Positions 44,990 through 56,406 of a stretch of DNA of 64,000 nt are shown here, piece by piece. This DNA comes from Hexactinellida sp. DTS-2022 (taxonomy: Eukaryota > Porifera > Hexactinellida), in assembly GCA_028753945.1 (NCBI GenBank), contig JAPNXP010000009.1:2170001-2234000 (forward strand), written 5' to 3'. Within the stretch, counting starts at the first letter, position 1. Every line of letters starts with the position of its first letter. Under the pieces are notes generated by a model. It was not told the DNA's origin. It did not search any database and was given only the letters and a program-made list of their open reading frames with translations. Both the position numbers and the translations under genes were made by a program.

Positions 44990-45365
44990 TAACACCATTA
45001 TTATATACAGCAAAATAAATTAAGTTCAATTATTAACACTTTACTGAAATTGAAGTGTCAGTAAACAAAGAAATTTCAACCCCCATTTATGGCAGAAATT
45101 GACCCCTTTATTGAAAAATTTCTTCTCTCATCAGACGCAGAATTTTATGGCGAATCCAATTGTGAAATAAAATTTTGGGGTTTAGTAAAACATTTTTTGA
45201 GTTATGGACCAGACAAATTTTGAAAGGTGTTAAAGATGTGTCAAAAATTTGTTAATACAAAATCGTAACCCCAGGTGCAAATTAGACGTCGACTCCGAAT
45301 CTACATGCCAAGTTTCAGCCCTCTATGTATACAGGTGTGGCCAGGGCACCTGCTACGGAGAAATA
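44990..45365 (+). repeat. Second module A copy
   Basis: It begins AACACTTTACTGAAATTGAA and ends GGCCAGGGCACC. This copy is joined directly to module C of the preceding unit, so the order here is A-H-C-A, as in a head-to-tail array. Confidence 0.75.
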
Positions 45366-45374
45366 ATAATAATA

Positions 45375-45570
45375 TAAATAAAGGCAGTGATTCTAATACT
45401 GGGCCACTATACTATAGTATAGTCGGCACAGTAAAAATAATAAAAATAAAGGCAGTGATTCTAATACTGGGCCACTATACTATAGTATAGTCGGCACAGT
45501 AATAAAATAATAATATTAAAGGCAGTAAGATTAGAACTGGGCCACTATACTATAGTATAGTCGGCACAGT
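45375..45570. repeat. Three tandem ACTGGGCCACTATACTATAG repeats
   Basis: Three units of about 65-75 bp (AAAGGCAGT..., TACTGGGCCACTATAC, TATAGTATAGTCGGCACAGTA) separated by A-rich joints. The same unit occurs twice at 26.32-26.46 kb, in each case next to module A or a family H hairpin. Confidence 0.85.
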
Positions 45571-46987
45571 AAAAAGAATATTCTCAATGAAGTTCCTGTG
45601 ATTTGTGTGCTTGAGAAAAAACAGAAACTTTTAGAAAACAACAACCAATAGTAATAAATGTTGAAAATTGAATCATAAACTTCCCCTGAAGTAAAGCAAG
45701 TACTACTAGAAATCTATTACAATATTCTAATTAAACACCAACGTCTAAGGGTCAATAAAAGTAAATTCTTATAAGTTAAGTTAACTCAGTAGGTTACTTA
45801 AGTTTTGTATTCAAATTCTCACGGCAATTCAATTTCTCATGCAACAGTACTAGTACTACATGCATGCGGTTGCGGTACTATGGTAAAGAGTACAAACATT
45901 GACGAAATAAATATTGTTTTTTTAATCCCTGTGTATTTTAATGACAACCGAATCAATATTACCCCTAGTTACTAAGAGTTTGTTAGATTTAGAAAGTATA
46001 GTTAAAGGAGAGGTCATAACTAATAGTTCAGAGAATACATATATAGACGATAACCAGGAAATTTTTGGAAAGATACCTATAGAAACACTTCCCCTTTTGG
46101 GAGACATTTTGAGTGAATCTACAGTGAAATCTGTGCTAAAGTTTTAAAACAAAAACAATTGACATCTAACAAAAATTTTGTTTTCACCCACAAATCCTAG
46201 AATACATCTTAACTTATTATATGCCATTGCTCCCACTTTGGAGTGGAATCTTATTAAACAAAGTATATGGAAGCAGGGTTTCAACTAATAGTAATGCGGA
46301 GGTAGAGAACTGGTTTAAAATATTTAAATCAAAAGTAAATATTCGAGTTGGCGATTTTGTGCGACAAATTTTTGTACATATACAGGATAGATTGGCCTCA
46401 TATACGTACATTTGCATTTCATCCATTGGTCCACAGAGTATTTAAGGCTAAGAAAAGAAATGTTGGAGTTAGTAATGAGGAAGAATGTAAAGAGATCTGG
46501 CAAAGGAGGAAAATTAGCAAAAATAGTTACATAAATCCTGACATAAATAAAATAGATAAAGTATTTATAGTATTTGGAAAGTTAAAAGAGACGTATTTAA
46601 AAAGCCGCAAAAAAGCATCTAGATAGTTGCCAAGAAAGAAATCTACATAAAAATAAAATAAAGGAAATAAAAAAGCTCAATAATAAACTACCAATCCAGG
46701 CTAGTGAAATTGAAATTATAACTGACTCAGATGCAGATATCAGAGCAATAGGTACAGTTTTCGTTATATTACCACCCTTCAAACAACTCACACTCTCAGG
46801 TCAAATACAGCTATGTACTAATTTAGGTTTACGATTCTGTAACGAAGTCTTTTGTAGAATTGATTCCGATAACGTAATACAAGTTATTAATTTAAATGAA
46901 CTAGTTCCATCATTAACATTTAATATTCCAGGCGATGGAAATAGTTTGTTCTCAACCCTATCATATTTAGTGACTAGTAGTATTGAC

Positions 46988-47705
46988 CAGGGTTCTAAAA
47001 ATGAGTGTAAAATTAAGGCGCCTTAATTTTGGTCATTCATATCTACTCGCCATATTTTTTTTCGTCCTAGCTCCAATTGATTTACTAGCCTTATTTTTTT
47101 TCAGAATTACCACTCTAGATTTACTCGCCTTAGTTTTTTTCAATCCTCCCCCAATTGGTTTACTCGCCTTAGATTTTTTCGGTCATACCCAATTGGTTTA
47201 CTCGCCTTAGTTTTTTTTTCGGTCATAGCCCAATTGATTTACTCGTTATATAACAACCTTTAATCCTTAAGTATAAATAAATGTTGATTAGCCACAATTT
47301 TTCAAATTATACTTTGCACAATTACTGTTTACTATATGTAAAACACCATTATTAGCTTTTTAGTTATTAGAGAATTTTATGAATATATAATATTACACCT
47401 TTGCCACTAATTGGGTTAATTAATTAATTGAGACTTCAAAAAAGCACGTGTTTCGAATATCTATCGTTCACCAAACATATACACGCCTTAATTTACTTTC
47501 CTTATGTTTTACACGCCTTAATTTTTTCCATCTAATAAATTTATTTAGCTATCCTTTTCTGGAACCCATGAATAATTTTACTCGCCTTAATCTTTATATT
47601 TAGATTTTTTCATTTATCATACTTGCCATACTATTATTTTTTCTTTTTTTTAAATTAAAAAAAACAAGGCTTATGACGAGTAAAAAATTAAGGCGTATAA
47701 ACCCG
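46988..47705. mobile_element. hAT-like element, 718 bp, inside the OTU ORF
   Basis: Starts CAGGGTTCTAAAAATGAG and ends GTATAAACCCG. Exact 8-bp duplication GTATTGAC (46980-46987, 47706-47713). Without it and one target copy the OTU frame continues. The interior is dominated by TTTACTCGCCTTAGTTTTTT repeats, about five at the left and decayed ones at the right. Confidence 0.85.
47030..47240. repeat. ~45-bp tandem repeat, five units
   Basis: Units contain CAATTGGTTTACTCGCCTTAG and a T-run. They are part of the hAT-like element above and give a spurious 75-residue hydrophobic ORF. Confidence 0.75.
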
Positions 47706-48070
47706 GTATTGACTTTAGTTACAAAATACGGGTATTACTAATAGATAATATAATGAATGGGTAAGCTTGACGAATCATGTATGAAATTTATTCAAAATAA
47801 ATTATCCTTAACTTAACGAAATACAAAAGAAAATCTAAATAAATCCCGTATGCGTCTGAACCAAACCTGGGGTGGGGATATTGAACTATTTTCTATTGCC
47901 TTAATTCTTAAAACTGATATATGGGTGTACATCAGATATGGGTAATAAGTGGATGATTTATTCTGGAAAGGGGGCTAACTTAGGACAAATAATGGATACA
48001 CCTCCGTCGAATAATGCAGGTTCATGCTATATAAAACATACAGCAAACCATTATGAACCGGTATTGGAGT

Positions 48071-48715
48071 TACATTTAAATAAAAAGCCAAAATTAACAT
48101 AAACATAAAAAATTAAACACCCACAAAAACTAAAAAAAGTAATATAAAATGAAGAATACAGACAATCTATATTCTATAAACATAGCTTATGCCTTATGCT
48201 AATCCTCTCAAATATAATAAATTGAATGTTGATTAATGGCCAGTTACATATGCTCGCTAGTTCTCTTTTCTATTAGTAGTAATCTAGATCTAATACAAAT
48301 TTGATGTGATGGACTTTACTTTTGATGCACCCAAACAATTCACAAGATTAATCAAATCAGAAAACACCACTCCACTTACATTAGTTCTCAAATTTCAATG
48401 TTTTATATCTGTATTGTATAATAACTGTTTATCTAAGTTTAATTAAACAGTGGCCTCAAATATTGTTCTCTAATCATTTATTTAACTCTGAATGTACTTT
48501 ATAAATATACTAAAATATGGATAAATTTTATTGTTAATCTCGATACTAGTAGTATAGTGTAAAAACAATTGAAATTAAAATATACGAGCCCTTCGGTCTC
48601 GGTCGCTTTGCGACAGATCGGTGCTACGTACCTCAAGTTAACGGCCGCTACGCGGCCTTACTCTACACTAAACAATTGATTACATAGTTAGTAATATTTG
48701 TAATAGTTATATTCT
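48071..48715. other. No gene seen
   Basis: A+T-rich spacer. A Helitron-like end lies at 48586-48660 (ACGAGCCCTTCGGTCTCGG, then a CGGCCGCTACGCGGCC hairpin). Confidence 0.4.
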
Positions 48716-49005
48716 GTTTAATACCCGTTGAAAGCTAACATCTAGGTCGATTTTGAATTTTCATTAATTTGTTTACCTATTTTGTGTAAACAACAACAAC
48801 AAATATTCATATTATAAATTTATAAACGCGAAATTCGTGTTCAGCATTCTTGTTTACCTATAATACCCGTTGAAAGCTAACTTCTAGGTTGATTTTGAAT
48901 TTTCATTAATTTGTTTAGTTATTTGTGTCAACAACAACAACAAATATTCATATTAGAAAATGTAAATGCGAAATTCGAATTCAGCATACTTGTTTACCTA
49001 TTATA
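48716..49005. repeat. ~142-bp tandem duplication
   Basis: Two units start AATACCCGTTGAAAGCTAAC and end ACAACAACAAATATTCATAT. A third, single copy at about 13.88 kb is interrupted by the hAT MITE at 13916. The units here keep the unoccupied target AGGTTGATTTTGAA. Confidence 0.75.
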
Positions 49006-49145
49006 ACATTTAAAAGTTAGTTTATATCTCATATAAATGCGGTTTCTATTCCTCCATCACTTTAATACAATCCGGACAAACAAACACACAACAATCGAGA
49101 TTTAATAATATAGATATATATTTGAAATATAAACGTCCATGTCTC

Positions 49146-49293
49146 CAGGGGCGTGCCGGTCATACATGGCAGGCGGGAATCCCCGGACCACCCGGAAAGT
49201 TGCTTACCGTGGGCCCGTAGGGCCCCCGAAAAAATTCGGAGTAGTAGTAAGGCCTTAATCCCGCCTGGGCCCCTTGGACCCAGCACGCCTCTG
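49146..49293. mobile_element. hAT-like MITE, 148 bp
   Basis: Ends CAGGGGCGTGCCGG and CCAGCACGCCTCTG with an exact 8-bp duplication CATGTCTC (49138-49145, 49294-49301). G+C-rich core. The flanks (ATTGAATGACACCATTTTG..., ACTTGAAGTATTCTC) match 33.53-33.66 kb in inverted orientation, where no MITE is present. Confidence 0.92.
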
Positions 49294-49471
49294 CATGTCT
49301 CCTCTATTGAATGACACCATTTTGACAGTTCCAACAATGGGAAGTGTCTAAAATTATAACTTGAAGTATTCTCAGTTGAATACTGTGCCAACTTCACACT
49401 CGTGATTCTCTTACCAAGATTGTTCTATGCCACAGCCCACACCTTTCTAACTAAACACAAAGATCGATATA

Positions 49472-49854
49472 CAGTCAACTCCCGTTATAATGAAGTGCTC
49501 GGGAACGTGGTTTCATTTCGTTATAAGCGGAGTTTGTTATAACCGGAGTTCTATCTTAAAAGAGTTCATTACAAGTTAAATTTCGTTGTAACCGGAGTTT
49601 ATTATAAACGGATTTCGTTATAACCGGAGTTCGTTATAAGCAGAATTCGCTATAACCGGAGTTCGTTATAACCGGAGAAAAATTAATAGCTTAGAGGCTA
49701 TGTGGGATTTAAATTATTCATTATAAGCGGAATTTCGTTATATCCATTTCGTTGTAAAAATGTAATAAAATAGAAGGATTTCCAGACCTATAGAATGACT
49801 TCTTTATAAGCAAGTATTCGTTATATTCGACTTGGTAATAACGGGAGTTGACTG
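49472..49854. mobile_element. Mariner-like MITE, 383 bp
   Basis: Ends CAGTCAACTCCCGTTATAA and AATAACGGGAGTTGACTG. TA precedes the left end, while the right flank is CA, a decayed target. Interior holds many TTCGTTATAACCGGAG units. A solo right end stands at about 15412-15440. Confidence 0.8.
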
Positions 49855-50142
49855 CACTTTATTTAATTAAAACACTCATCACTTTACAAGTTTTTCACGT
49901 GTTGTAGTATAATTAATTGACCATTGAACAAAATATTTGGAAGAGTGGTGCGAAAACATACCCTCCCCTTTAACTTGAGACTGGGGTTTACTGCCCCTCT
50001 GACCCCTAAGGATCGATGCCTATTGCTAGTAGTAGTATAATTTGAAAGTCAATATACGCAGGTAAATAATTCAACATTAAATTGTAATATAATGATAATT
50101 CAACGGTCCATATGCGACTTCATTAACAACCAAGTTATATTT

Positions 50143-51090
50143 TTAGAAGAACAATTTGATCAACTGAATCAAACCTCTGCTGCAGAACCTCACTAGTATC
50201 AGTAAGTAGCTGATACAGCTAGCTATAACTCCGAGAACAGCATATAGCTCAGTGGACACGGAAGAGAATCTGAAGAAGAAAGGATCACAAAAATCAATGC
50301 ATGCAGAACAAGAGAAGTCTGGTGTGGCGTACATGAACATGAAAGTGAGAGAGAGCAGGAGCATCGTGCAGAGAGGTAGGAATACCAGAAGCTCACACAA
50401 GTATAGCTTGTCTAGCAGCCAAAAACACTTCTCTTGCATAGACAACATATCAGGATCACTAGCATCTTTCGTCTTGCAAAACTTCATCCACGCATTCCAC
50501 AGCTTTAATGCCAAATAAAACACTCCAAAACAATGAATAAAGAGAACAGCTGCAGGTATAAAGCTTATAACATTGCCAACCAAATATGAACAACTGTGAA
50601 AGTTCATCGATGCTACTACGATATTTACGATATGGAAGATGAAAAGAAATAATTTTAAAACAGTTATTACAGACGTGTAATAAAATGTGGCTCCCAGAGA
50701 AGAAATTCCCAGTCCCACTGCATGGTGCTCATCTCCACCGTCGAGAATAATGGTAGACGAGTTCAACAGAGGTTCTGACTGAGAGTGTGATACGATGTAG
50801 GACCTATCTAGTGCCTGGAAGGGGTAAGGAGGAGGGGGGAGGATAAATTCATGAGTTTGTTCGTTACTACTACAGCTGTGTTGAATGCTGTTAAGCTCAT
50901 TAAGTGGAGAAACGGTTCCATTTGGAGCTGTTGTTCTGGTGGAGATAGAGCCGTCTGTATCTATACCCAAAGGAATTTCTGTGAGAGAAATAGAGATACT
51001 TGACTGTCCCAGAGATTGGTAGTCGCGAGCGTGAGGACAGTCTGACAGAATTCTACCGAATTCAGGATAAGTAGGAGGTGAATAATTCAT
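50143..51090 (-). CDS. Four-TM membrane protein with two PPxY motifs
   Basis: A 315-residue single ORF from the ATG at 51090; I do not recognise a named family. Residues 1-130 are polar and Ser/Pro-rich and carry two PPxY motifs, PPTY at 5-8 and PPPY at 86-89. PPxY motifs bind WW domains, classically of NEDD4-type ubiquitin ligases. Four hydrophobic segments follow at about 138-160, 169-196, 231-254 and 280-301, so both ends should face the cytosol. The loop between segments 3 and 4 holds four Cys (FSCSACIDFCDP). The layout recalls NEDD4-adaptor or lysosomal tetraspan proteins such as NDFIP or LAPTM, without clear identity. It lies in the ENDOV intron on the same strand. Confidence 0.75.
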   Translation of the reverse strand: MNYSPPTYPEFGRILSDCPHARDYQSLGQSSISISLTEIPLGIDTDGSISTRTTAPNGTVSPLNELNSIQHSCSSNEQTHEFILPPPPYPFQALDRSYIVSHSQSEPLLNSSTIILDGGDEHHAVGLGISSLGATFYYTSVITVLKLFLFIFHIVNIVVASMNFHSCSYLVGNVISFIPAAVLFIHCFGVFYLALKLWNAWMKFCKTKDASDPDMLSMQEKCFWLLDKLYLCELLVFLPLCTMLLLSLTFMFMYATPDFSCSACIDFCDPFFFRFSSVSTELYAVLGVIASCISYLLILVRFCSRGLIQLIKLFF

Positions 51091-52107
51091 TTATTTTAAA
51101 GTGGACGAAATGAAACTTCTTGAGATCTTTATAGGATAGTTAACCATGATCAAACCTCTATGTTGTGCATAGTGCAGATACCAGAATTAAATCATCAAAA
51201 GGCCGCTAAGGTAATGACTACACGCAGGTTCATTGGTGCATACTGAAATTACTTCAGAATAATATCGTGATTTGGGGGTTAGCTTGATAATTCTAATAGA
51301 ACTAAATTTATTAAATTATTTGTACCTGCATTTTTCTGATTTGGAATCAGATAAATTTGGGGAAGAATTTCTATCCTTCTATAAATTGACAATGTCAAAC
51401 TCCTTATAAATGAATAACAATTTTTTATCTCGTTTCTTTTAATAAAGCTTCTATGGATCAGCAATATGACTGAGATAATAACTGCATTGAAGGCATTAAT
51501 TTGAATTTGCTGTGTTAAAATGCTTAGGTATGACTTCTTTTAAGAAGTAATTGCGCTTCAATTTGTACTTTAGTAAACTAATACTTAGCTGTTTTCATAA
51601 TTTTTCCAGATTTGGAACAAAATATATCTATATATCAATCTATCTAGTATATATTAAAAGCGAAATTGTGTTTGTGTGTTTGTGTGTTTGTTTGTGTGTG
51701 TGTTTGTCCAGAATTAATTGGAAAGACTACGAGTCCCAGAAAGCTGAAAATTTGATACAGGGGTAATTTTGTACTGCGACAAAGATCTATTGGTTTTTGG
51801 AGAGAAATATTCACATTTAAAGGTGACAAAATATGTTAGCCAATTAAATTCGAGGGTTTGTTAGTATGGATCAGTTAACTTAATCAATTTGTATAAATAA
51901 CCTGTGCATAATAGAAAGATTTTCTGAGGCTGCAATTTGATTGATTGAAATAAGTTCATCTAACCAATCAATCATTTGTCTATTCTATTGCATGTTTTTC
52001 TTTTAGTATTTGGAATCGAGCTATCCTTATTGTGCAACTGAAATTTATTGAGCTACTAATGGGAGGATTTGAATTTCCCAAACAAATTACATTGTATAGC
52101 ATTCTTA
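51091..52107. other. Spacer with a Helitron-like terminus
   Basis: At about 51645-51840, TATATTAAAAGCGAAATTG precedes GTGTTTGTGTGTTTGTTTG repeats, a CAGAATTAATTGGAAAGAC block and GTAATTTTGTACTGCGACAA. The same unit, reversed, is at 61.34-61.64 and 63.38-63.69 kb. Its form suggests the 5' end of a nonautonomous Helitron family. No gene was seen. Confidence 0.4.
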
Positions 52108-52115
52108 ATAGGGGG

Positions 52116-52791
52116 CAGGGGCGTATTTGACGGGGGCTCCAGGGGCTCCATGGAGCCCCCAGTCGGTGCCACTGGATCTCGTCGGAGGAAATAGAGTAGG
52201 AAAGAATGAAGGAAAATAATAGTTAAGTTAAGGGGGAAAGTTAGAAAGGGTGGAAAAAGTTAGAATGATCAATTTGATCATTTTTTGATAAAAAGTCTAA
52301 ATTTGTGCTAATTTTTATTTTTGTTTAGATAGATATTTTCTGTCATTTTTTATTAATGATTAGGTTATTTAGTAATAATTAGTTAGGTTCATAGTCGTCG
52401 TAAACCACCCGGGGACCCGGAAAAGTTCGGCGCGTCCCAATCTCTTTGTAAATGACTCACAATCAATAATTTTGTCCAAAATAAAAATCCCTATACAAAT
52501 GTACTAAATTCCTGCACGCCTTTATAGAACAGCAAAAAGAGCTAAATTCCCACAGTCGGAAATTTTTAATGATAATACACTTACCTGTGCAGGATTTTAT
52601 TTCCTGGAGGCCCGAAGAGCCAACCTTCATTTATGTCGCCAATGGGGACGGCCTTATATTTCAATGTCCGAGCGGGCCGAAGGTCCATCCCTCGTATTTA
52701 CGACGCCAATGGAACTTAGGTTGGATTAATATAAACTCGTCGGAGCTGAAGTTGTGGAGCCCCCACATTGGCTTGGGACCCTACGCCCCTG
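52116..52791. mobile_element. hAT-like nonautonomous element, 676 bp
   Basis: Ends CAGGGGCGTATTTGACGGGG and GGACCCTACGCCCCTG, exact 8-bp duplication ATAGGGGG (52108-52115, 52792-52799). GGGGCTCC/GGAGCCCC subterminal blocks are inverted. An A+T-rich middle has a 90-residue ORF without a domain. Confidence 0.9.
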
Positions 52792-52854
52792 ATAGGGGGA
52801 CTTTATTAGGAATATATTTAATACACCACAGAGATGTATAAATATAAATGATTA

Positions 52855-52950
52855 GTTTCAAGGCGTAGTAAGGCCGCGCAGCGGCTGTCAATTGAGGCGT
52901 GAAGCGCCGAACCGTCGCAAAGCGACCGAGACCGAAGGGCTCGTTGTATT
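52855..52950. repeat. Helitron-like 3' end with GC hairpins
   Basis: AAGGCCGCGCAGCGGCTGTC, then TCGCAAAGCGACCGAGACCG and AAGGGCTCGT. The same block occurs at 21.26-21.30, 48.59-48.67, 61.03-61.16 and 62.77-62.89 kb in either orientation. Hairpin followed by CTNGT resembles Helitron 3' termini; no RepHel ORF is present. Confidence 0.45.
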
Positions 52951-53568
52951 AATAATACAATAACTAGTTTTTTTTGTAGGTAATTATTAAGAATTTAAGA
53001 TAAGTTACTAAAATTTTACTAAATTTAGAGAAGTTTTTACAGAAAAGTTAAATTAAGAACAGTCATAGCCTACTATATTGCACTGCCTAAACTTTTAGAA
53101 TATTGACCTGCGAATGTGGATTTTCCTAAGTATTGTCATCATTTATACAAAATTACAAATTGATCTTATTGAACACCATTTTGGATAAATATACCAACAT
53201 AAGTCAAGATCAAGATGAACTACAATGTTTTGGTTTGTCAACGAGAGGTCACTTAAACAGTATAATATTCTCAAGTTGTATAATAGGAAAGATAAGATTT
53301 GTTCATGGAATATATCAGCAACTTCGAAACCCATGAAGATGATCTTTATCGCAGCCATTCTGAGAATTTTCATTTCACACATTGTGTGTGTGTGTGCACT
53401 CTTTTGAAGTTTTTTCCCCCTGAATTCAGACACAAGACAACCTCTAGCTTTTATCGTAGGATATGCTGCCTTTCTTATTTAGGAAATTGTCTAAAACCTC
53501 AGACTTGTACCCCAATTGTTGTTCAGTACTCACTAAAAATATGTCTATGGAAATTGAAGACCCAGATT

Positions 53569-53715
53569 CAGTGCCGTAGCCACCAATTAAAAGTGGTCAG
53601 GTTAGATCGGGCTGGATACAGTACCAACAGGGCCAAGGCTTCAGGTTAACCTGTCCAACCAACTAAAAGTGGTCAGGTTGAAACCTGACCAACCTGACCA
53701 GTGGCTACGGCCCTG
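53569..53715. mobile_element. TIR element, 147 bp, AGATT flanks
   Basis: Ends CAGTGCCGTAGCCAC and GTGGCTACGGCCCTG are inverted with one mismatch; AGATT flanks both sides (5 bp). Two internal AAAGTGGTCAGGTT repeats. The ends look hAT-like, but the target duplication is shorter than 8 bp. Confidence 0.7.
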
Positions 53716-53720
53716 AGATT

Positions 53721-54519
53721 TTAACTCTTGTCTTGATTGGCTTTTTGATCGTGGCGGATTAAAATGGCCATCAAATTACGTTCTAAATGTTGTGTTTACA
53801 ATAATTGAGTGTTCACCAGTTCACTTTAAAGGTTTTTTTCAATCGGATTCAAGCAACTCCCCTCCTTAAAATCGATAGTGAGTTCCTACTAGCTGTCCCA
53901 AAGAAACTCATATGAAATTCCTCTAAATAATTGCTTAATTTTCATACTTCTATTAACTAGTTTACGTGTAATAAATACTTGAGCTTTAATTCATGTTGGG
54001 AGACAACTATGAACCATATGTATTACTTTGATATGTGTAATTGATATAATGAGTCTAATATGAATCAGGTAATTGGTTACAGTTAGAAAAATAAACCCTT
54101 CCTTTATCTTATCCCTGGTCCAAACTCCAAAGCAGTGAAATGGCCTTTATAGTTTTGGCTATGGAACAGTCGAGAAGTCTGATTTATAGTTTAATGACGG
54201 ATATAAATAAGGTAGGTCCATAATCACGAGCACATTTAGGTATCTAACTGCATTGACGCAATAGTTTAGATCACTCGACTGGTTGTTTCATAAAAAATGC
54301 CCGTCAAAATTCAAAATAACCCGTTTTCTGGAAATATTTATCTGATTTTAGAAGGTATAAATAGGGCTTATAATTATTATAACGTATTACCCAAACAGTT
54401 AATAATTGCATACAAATATATATTATACAAATACGTATTAGTATATCTCAATTCTACCAAACCGATCTGAATAAATAATTGAGTCATCTGGTTTAGTCTG
54501 ACAAGAGTGCCAATATTTA
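53721..54519. other. 5' flank of the ILVBL-like gene
   Basis: A+T-rich, no ORF or repeat boundary recognised. The promoter of the plus-strand gene should lie here. No canonical TATA box position can be fixed by eye. Confidence 0.4.
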
Positions 54520-56406
54520 ATGGATCTGCTTCTTATCATCACACTTTTTGCACTTATACTGAGTCTGCTACTGTACATAATAAACAAGAAAGTATCTCTA
54601 TTCAAAGTCCTAAGAGTATACATTGGCAAAATCAACACTGGTACACCACAGGTAAACCACGGGGGTCACCTAGTGGCAAAAGTACTGAAGGCTCACCACG
54701 TGGCTCACGTGTACACTCTGTGTGGTGGACATATCTCTCCCATATTAGTGGCATGTGAAAATGAAGCTATCAGAGTGGTGGACACCCGTAATGAAGCTAC
54801 ATGTGTGTTCGCAGCTGACGCAGAGGCCCGCATTTCTGGTAACATAGGCGTCGCAATTGTGACCGCAGGGCCAGGGGCTACCAACACGATTACTGCCGTC
54901 AAGAACGCACAGATGGCTCAAACACCTCTACTGGTGCTATCTGGAGCCGCAGGTCTGCTGTTCGCAGGACGCGGGAGTCTACAAGATATAGACCAGATGT
55001 CCATCTTCAAACCGCTGTGCAAGTACACTGCCTCAGTCGCGAGAGTCAACCAAATAGTCCCCACGCTCCGTAAGGCAATACAGCATGCGATGTCTGACAC
55101 TCCTGGGCCTGTGTTTGTGCAGTTTCCCATTGACACGATCTACCCATACGACCTGCTGCTTGAGGAAACTCGGCCAAAGCAACCCGCCAGGAATACAATG
55201 GAAAAATTTGTTGAATTCTTAATCAAGGTAAATATAGGTGACATATTTGTTGGAGCATTCCTTGAGGAGGAGTTTGCTCCGCTACCCATCTCGTTCCCCA
55301 GGCACACGAGTGCACAGCTGGCTAACTGCCTTAAGCTGTTCCAGAGCTCCAAGAAGCCGCTAATGATAATCTCCAGCCAGGCCATGCTCCACTCCGTGAA
55401 GCCGCACAAGCTCTGCGGGGCACTGGAGAGGACGGGAGTTCCCTGCTACCTGTCAGGAATGAGCAGGGGGCTCCTTGGAGAGGAGAACCAGATCCTGCTG
55501 AAGCACAAGAGGAGAGAAGCTCTGAAAGAGGCAGACCTCATCGTGATGGTCGGAGCTGTGTGCGATTTCAGGCTGGAGTACGGGAAGGCTTTTTCAAAGA
55601 AATCCAAAAAGATAATTGTGAATAGAAACAGAGAAGATTTGGCGCGTAACACTGACGTCATGTGGACGCCTGACGTGTCAGTGCTAGGTGATCCAGCCCA
55701 GTTCGTGCAGAGCTTGAGTGAAGCGCTGCAGAAGTCAGAGTACAAGGTGTCTGCAGAGTGGCTCTCACATCTGAGGAAGAGGGACGCAGAGCGAGAGACA
55801 GAGAACCTGAACATGAGCAGAGGAGCAGTCAACAAGTACATCAACCCCCTCAGTCTGCTGTTTCAAGTCAGAGACTCAATGGATAAGGACAGTATAATAG
55901 TAGTGGACGGAGGAGACTTCGTAGGGACTGCCTCCTACATCTTGAGGCCCAATGGCCCCTCCACCTGGCTAGACCCGGGGCCGTTTGGAACGCTGGGAGT
56001 GGGAGGAGGCTTCGGACTCGGGGCCAAGCTCTGCAGTCCCGACTCAGAGGTGTGGATAATCTACGGAGACGGGTCTCTGGGCTACAGCATCGCGGAATTT
56101 GACACGTTCATGCGACACAAGACGCCTGTGATAGCGGTGGTAGGGAACGACGCATGCTGGTCCCAGATCCAGAGAGCCCAGGTAAAGATATTCAAGTCCG
56201 AGGTTGCCTGTAACCTGAGCTTCTGCAGCTACGAGCTGGTGGCCTCGGGGTACGGGGGCGTGGGACTGCAGATCCAGAACAACGACCCGGCCGAGATCAA
56301 GAGCGTGTTGCTGAGAGCTAAGGAGATAGCCAAGACGGGCAAGCCTGTTCTAATCAACTGTCTGATCGGCAAGAGCGACTTCAGGGAGGGATCCCTCTCA
56401 GTATGA
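54520..56406 (+). CDS. ILVBL: ILVBL/HACL2-type thiamine-diphosphate lyase
   Basis: A 628-residue uninterrupted ORF, matching human ILVBL (632 residues) along its whole length. A hydrophobic N-terminal anchor (residues 2-22) precedes the PYR domain. [12 protein letters not shown] (69-80) leads to [22 protein letters not shown], where Glu92 should be the cofactor-activating residue. [21 protein letters not shown] (114-134) is near identical to human. The C-terminal PP domain has [14 protein letters not shown] (461-474), [13 protein letters not shown] and the ThDP/Mg motif GDGSLGYS (516) to VVGNDACW (540-547). It ends [13 protein letters not shown] is an ER-membrane 2-hydroxyacyl-CoA lyase that acts in alpha-oxidation of 2-hydroxy fatty acids. 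It is intronless here and lies on the opposite strand within the ENDOV intron. Confidence 0.94.
   Translation: MDLLLIITLFALILSLLLYIINKKVSLFKVLRVYIGKINTGTPQVNHGGHLVAKVLKAHHVAHVYTLCGGHISPILVACENEAIRVVDTRNEATCVFAADAEARISGNIGVAIVTAGPGATNTITAVKNAQMAQTPLLVLSGAAGLLFAGRGSLQDIDQMSIFKPLCKYTASVARVNQIVPTLRKAIQHAMSDTPGPVFVQFPIDTIYPYDLLLEETRPKQPARNTMEKFVEFLIKVNIGDIFVGAFLEEEFAPLPISFPRHTSAQLANCLKLFQSSKKPLMIISSQAMLHSVKPHKLCGALERTGVPCYLSGMSRGLLGEENQILLKHKRREALKEADLIVMVGAVCDFRLEYGKAFSKKSKKIIVNRNREDLARNTDVMWTPDVSVLGDPAQFVQSLSEALQKSEYKVSAEWLSHLRKRDAERETENLNMSRGAVNKYINPLSLLFQVRDSMDKDSIIVVDGGDFVGTASYILRPNGPSTWLDPGPFGTLGVGGGFGLGAKLCSPDSEVWIIYGDGSLGYSIAEFDTFMRHKTPVIAVVGNDACWSQIQRAQVKIFKSEVACNLSFCSYELVASGYGGVGLQIQNNDPAEIKSVLLRAKEIAKTGKPVLINCLIGKSDFREGSLSV

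Larger units (their letters stand above)
45941..48070 (+). pseudogene. Element ORF with inactive OTU-protease domain
   Basis: Plus-strand segments in shifting frames. Near 45.94 kb is an acidic stretch. At 46.22-46.45 kb come LWSGILLNKVYG and SNAEVENWFKIFKSKV, a block I know from transposon-encoded proteins. At 46.5-46.6 kb there is a Lys-rich linker. At 46.68-46.98 kb the N-terminal half of an OTU domain ends in IPGDGNSLFSTLSYLVTSS. At 47.71-47.78 and 47.86-48.07 kb the C-terminal half follows (GWGGDIELFSIALIL-like, HTANHYEPVLEL with the catalytic His). The usual GDGNC nucleophile is Ser here, one base from Cys. A 718-bp hAT-like element (46988-47705) splits the domain, and there are further frameshifts. 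Confidence 0.7.

Noticed and set aside
53143-53649. Several overlapping ORFs around 53.2-53.6 kb
   Set aside because: They disagree in frame, have no domain, and run into the 147-bp TIR element.
55140-55844. Long antisense ORFs under the ILVBL-like gene
   Set aside because: Shadows of the G+C-rich coding strand with no domain match.
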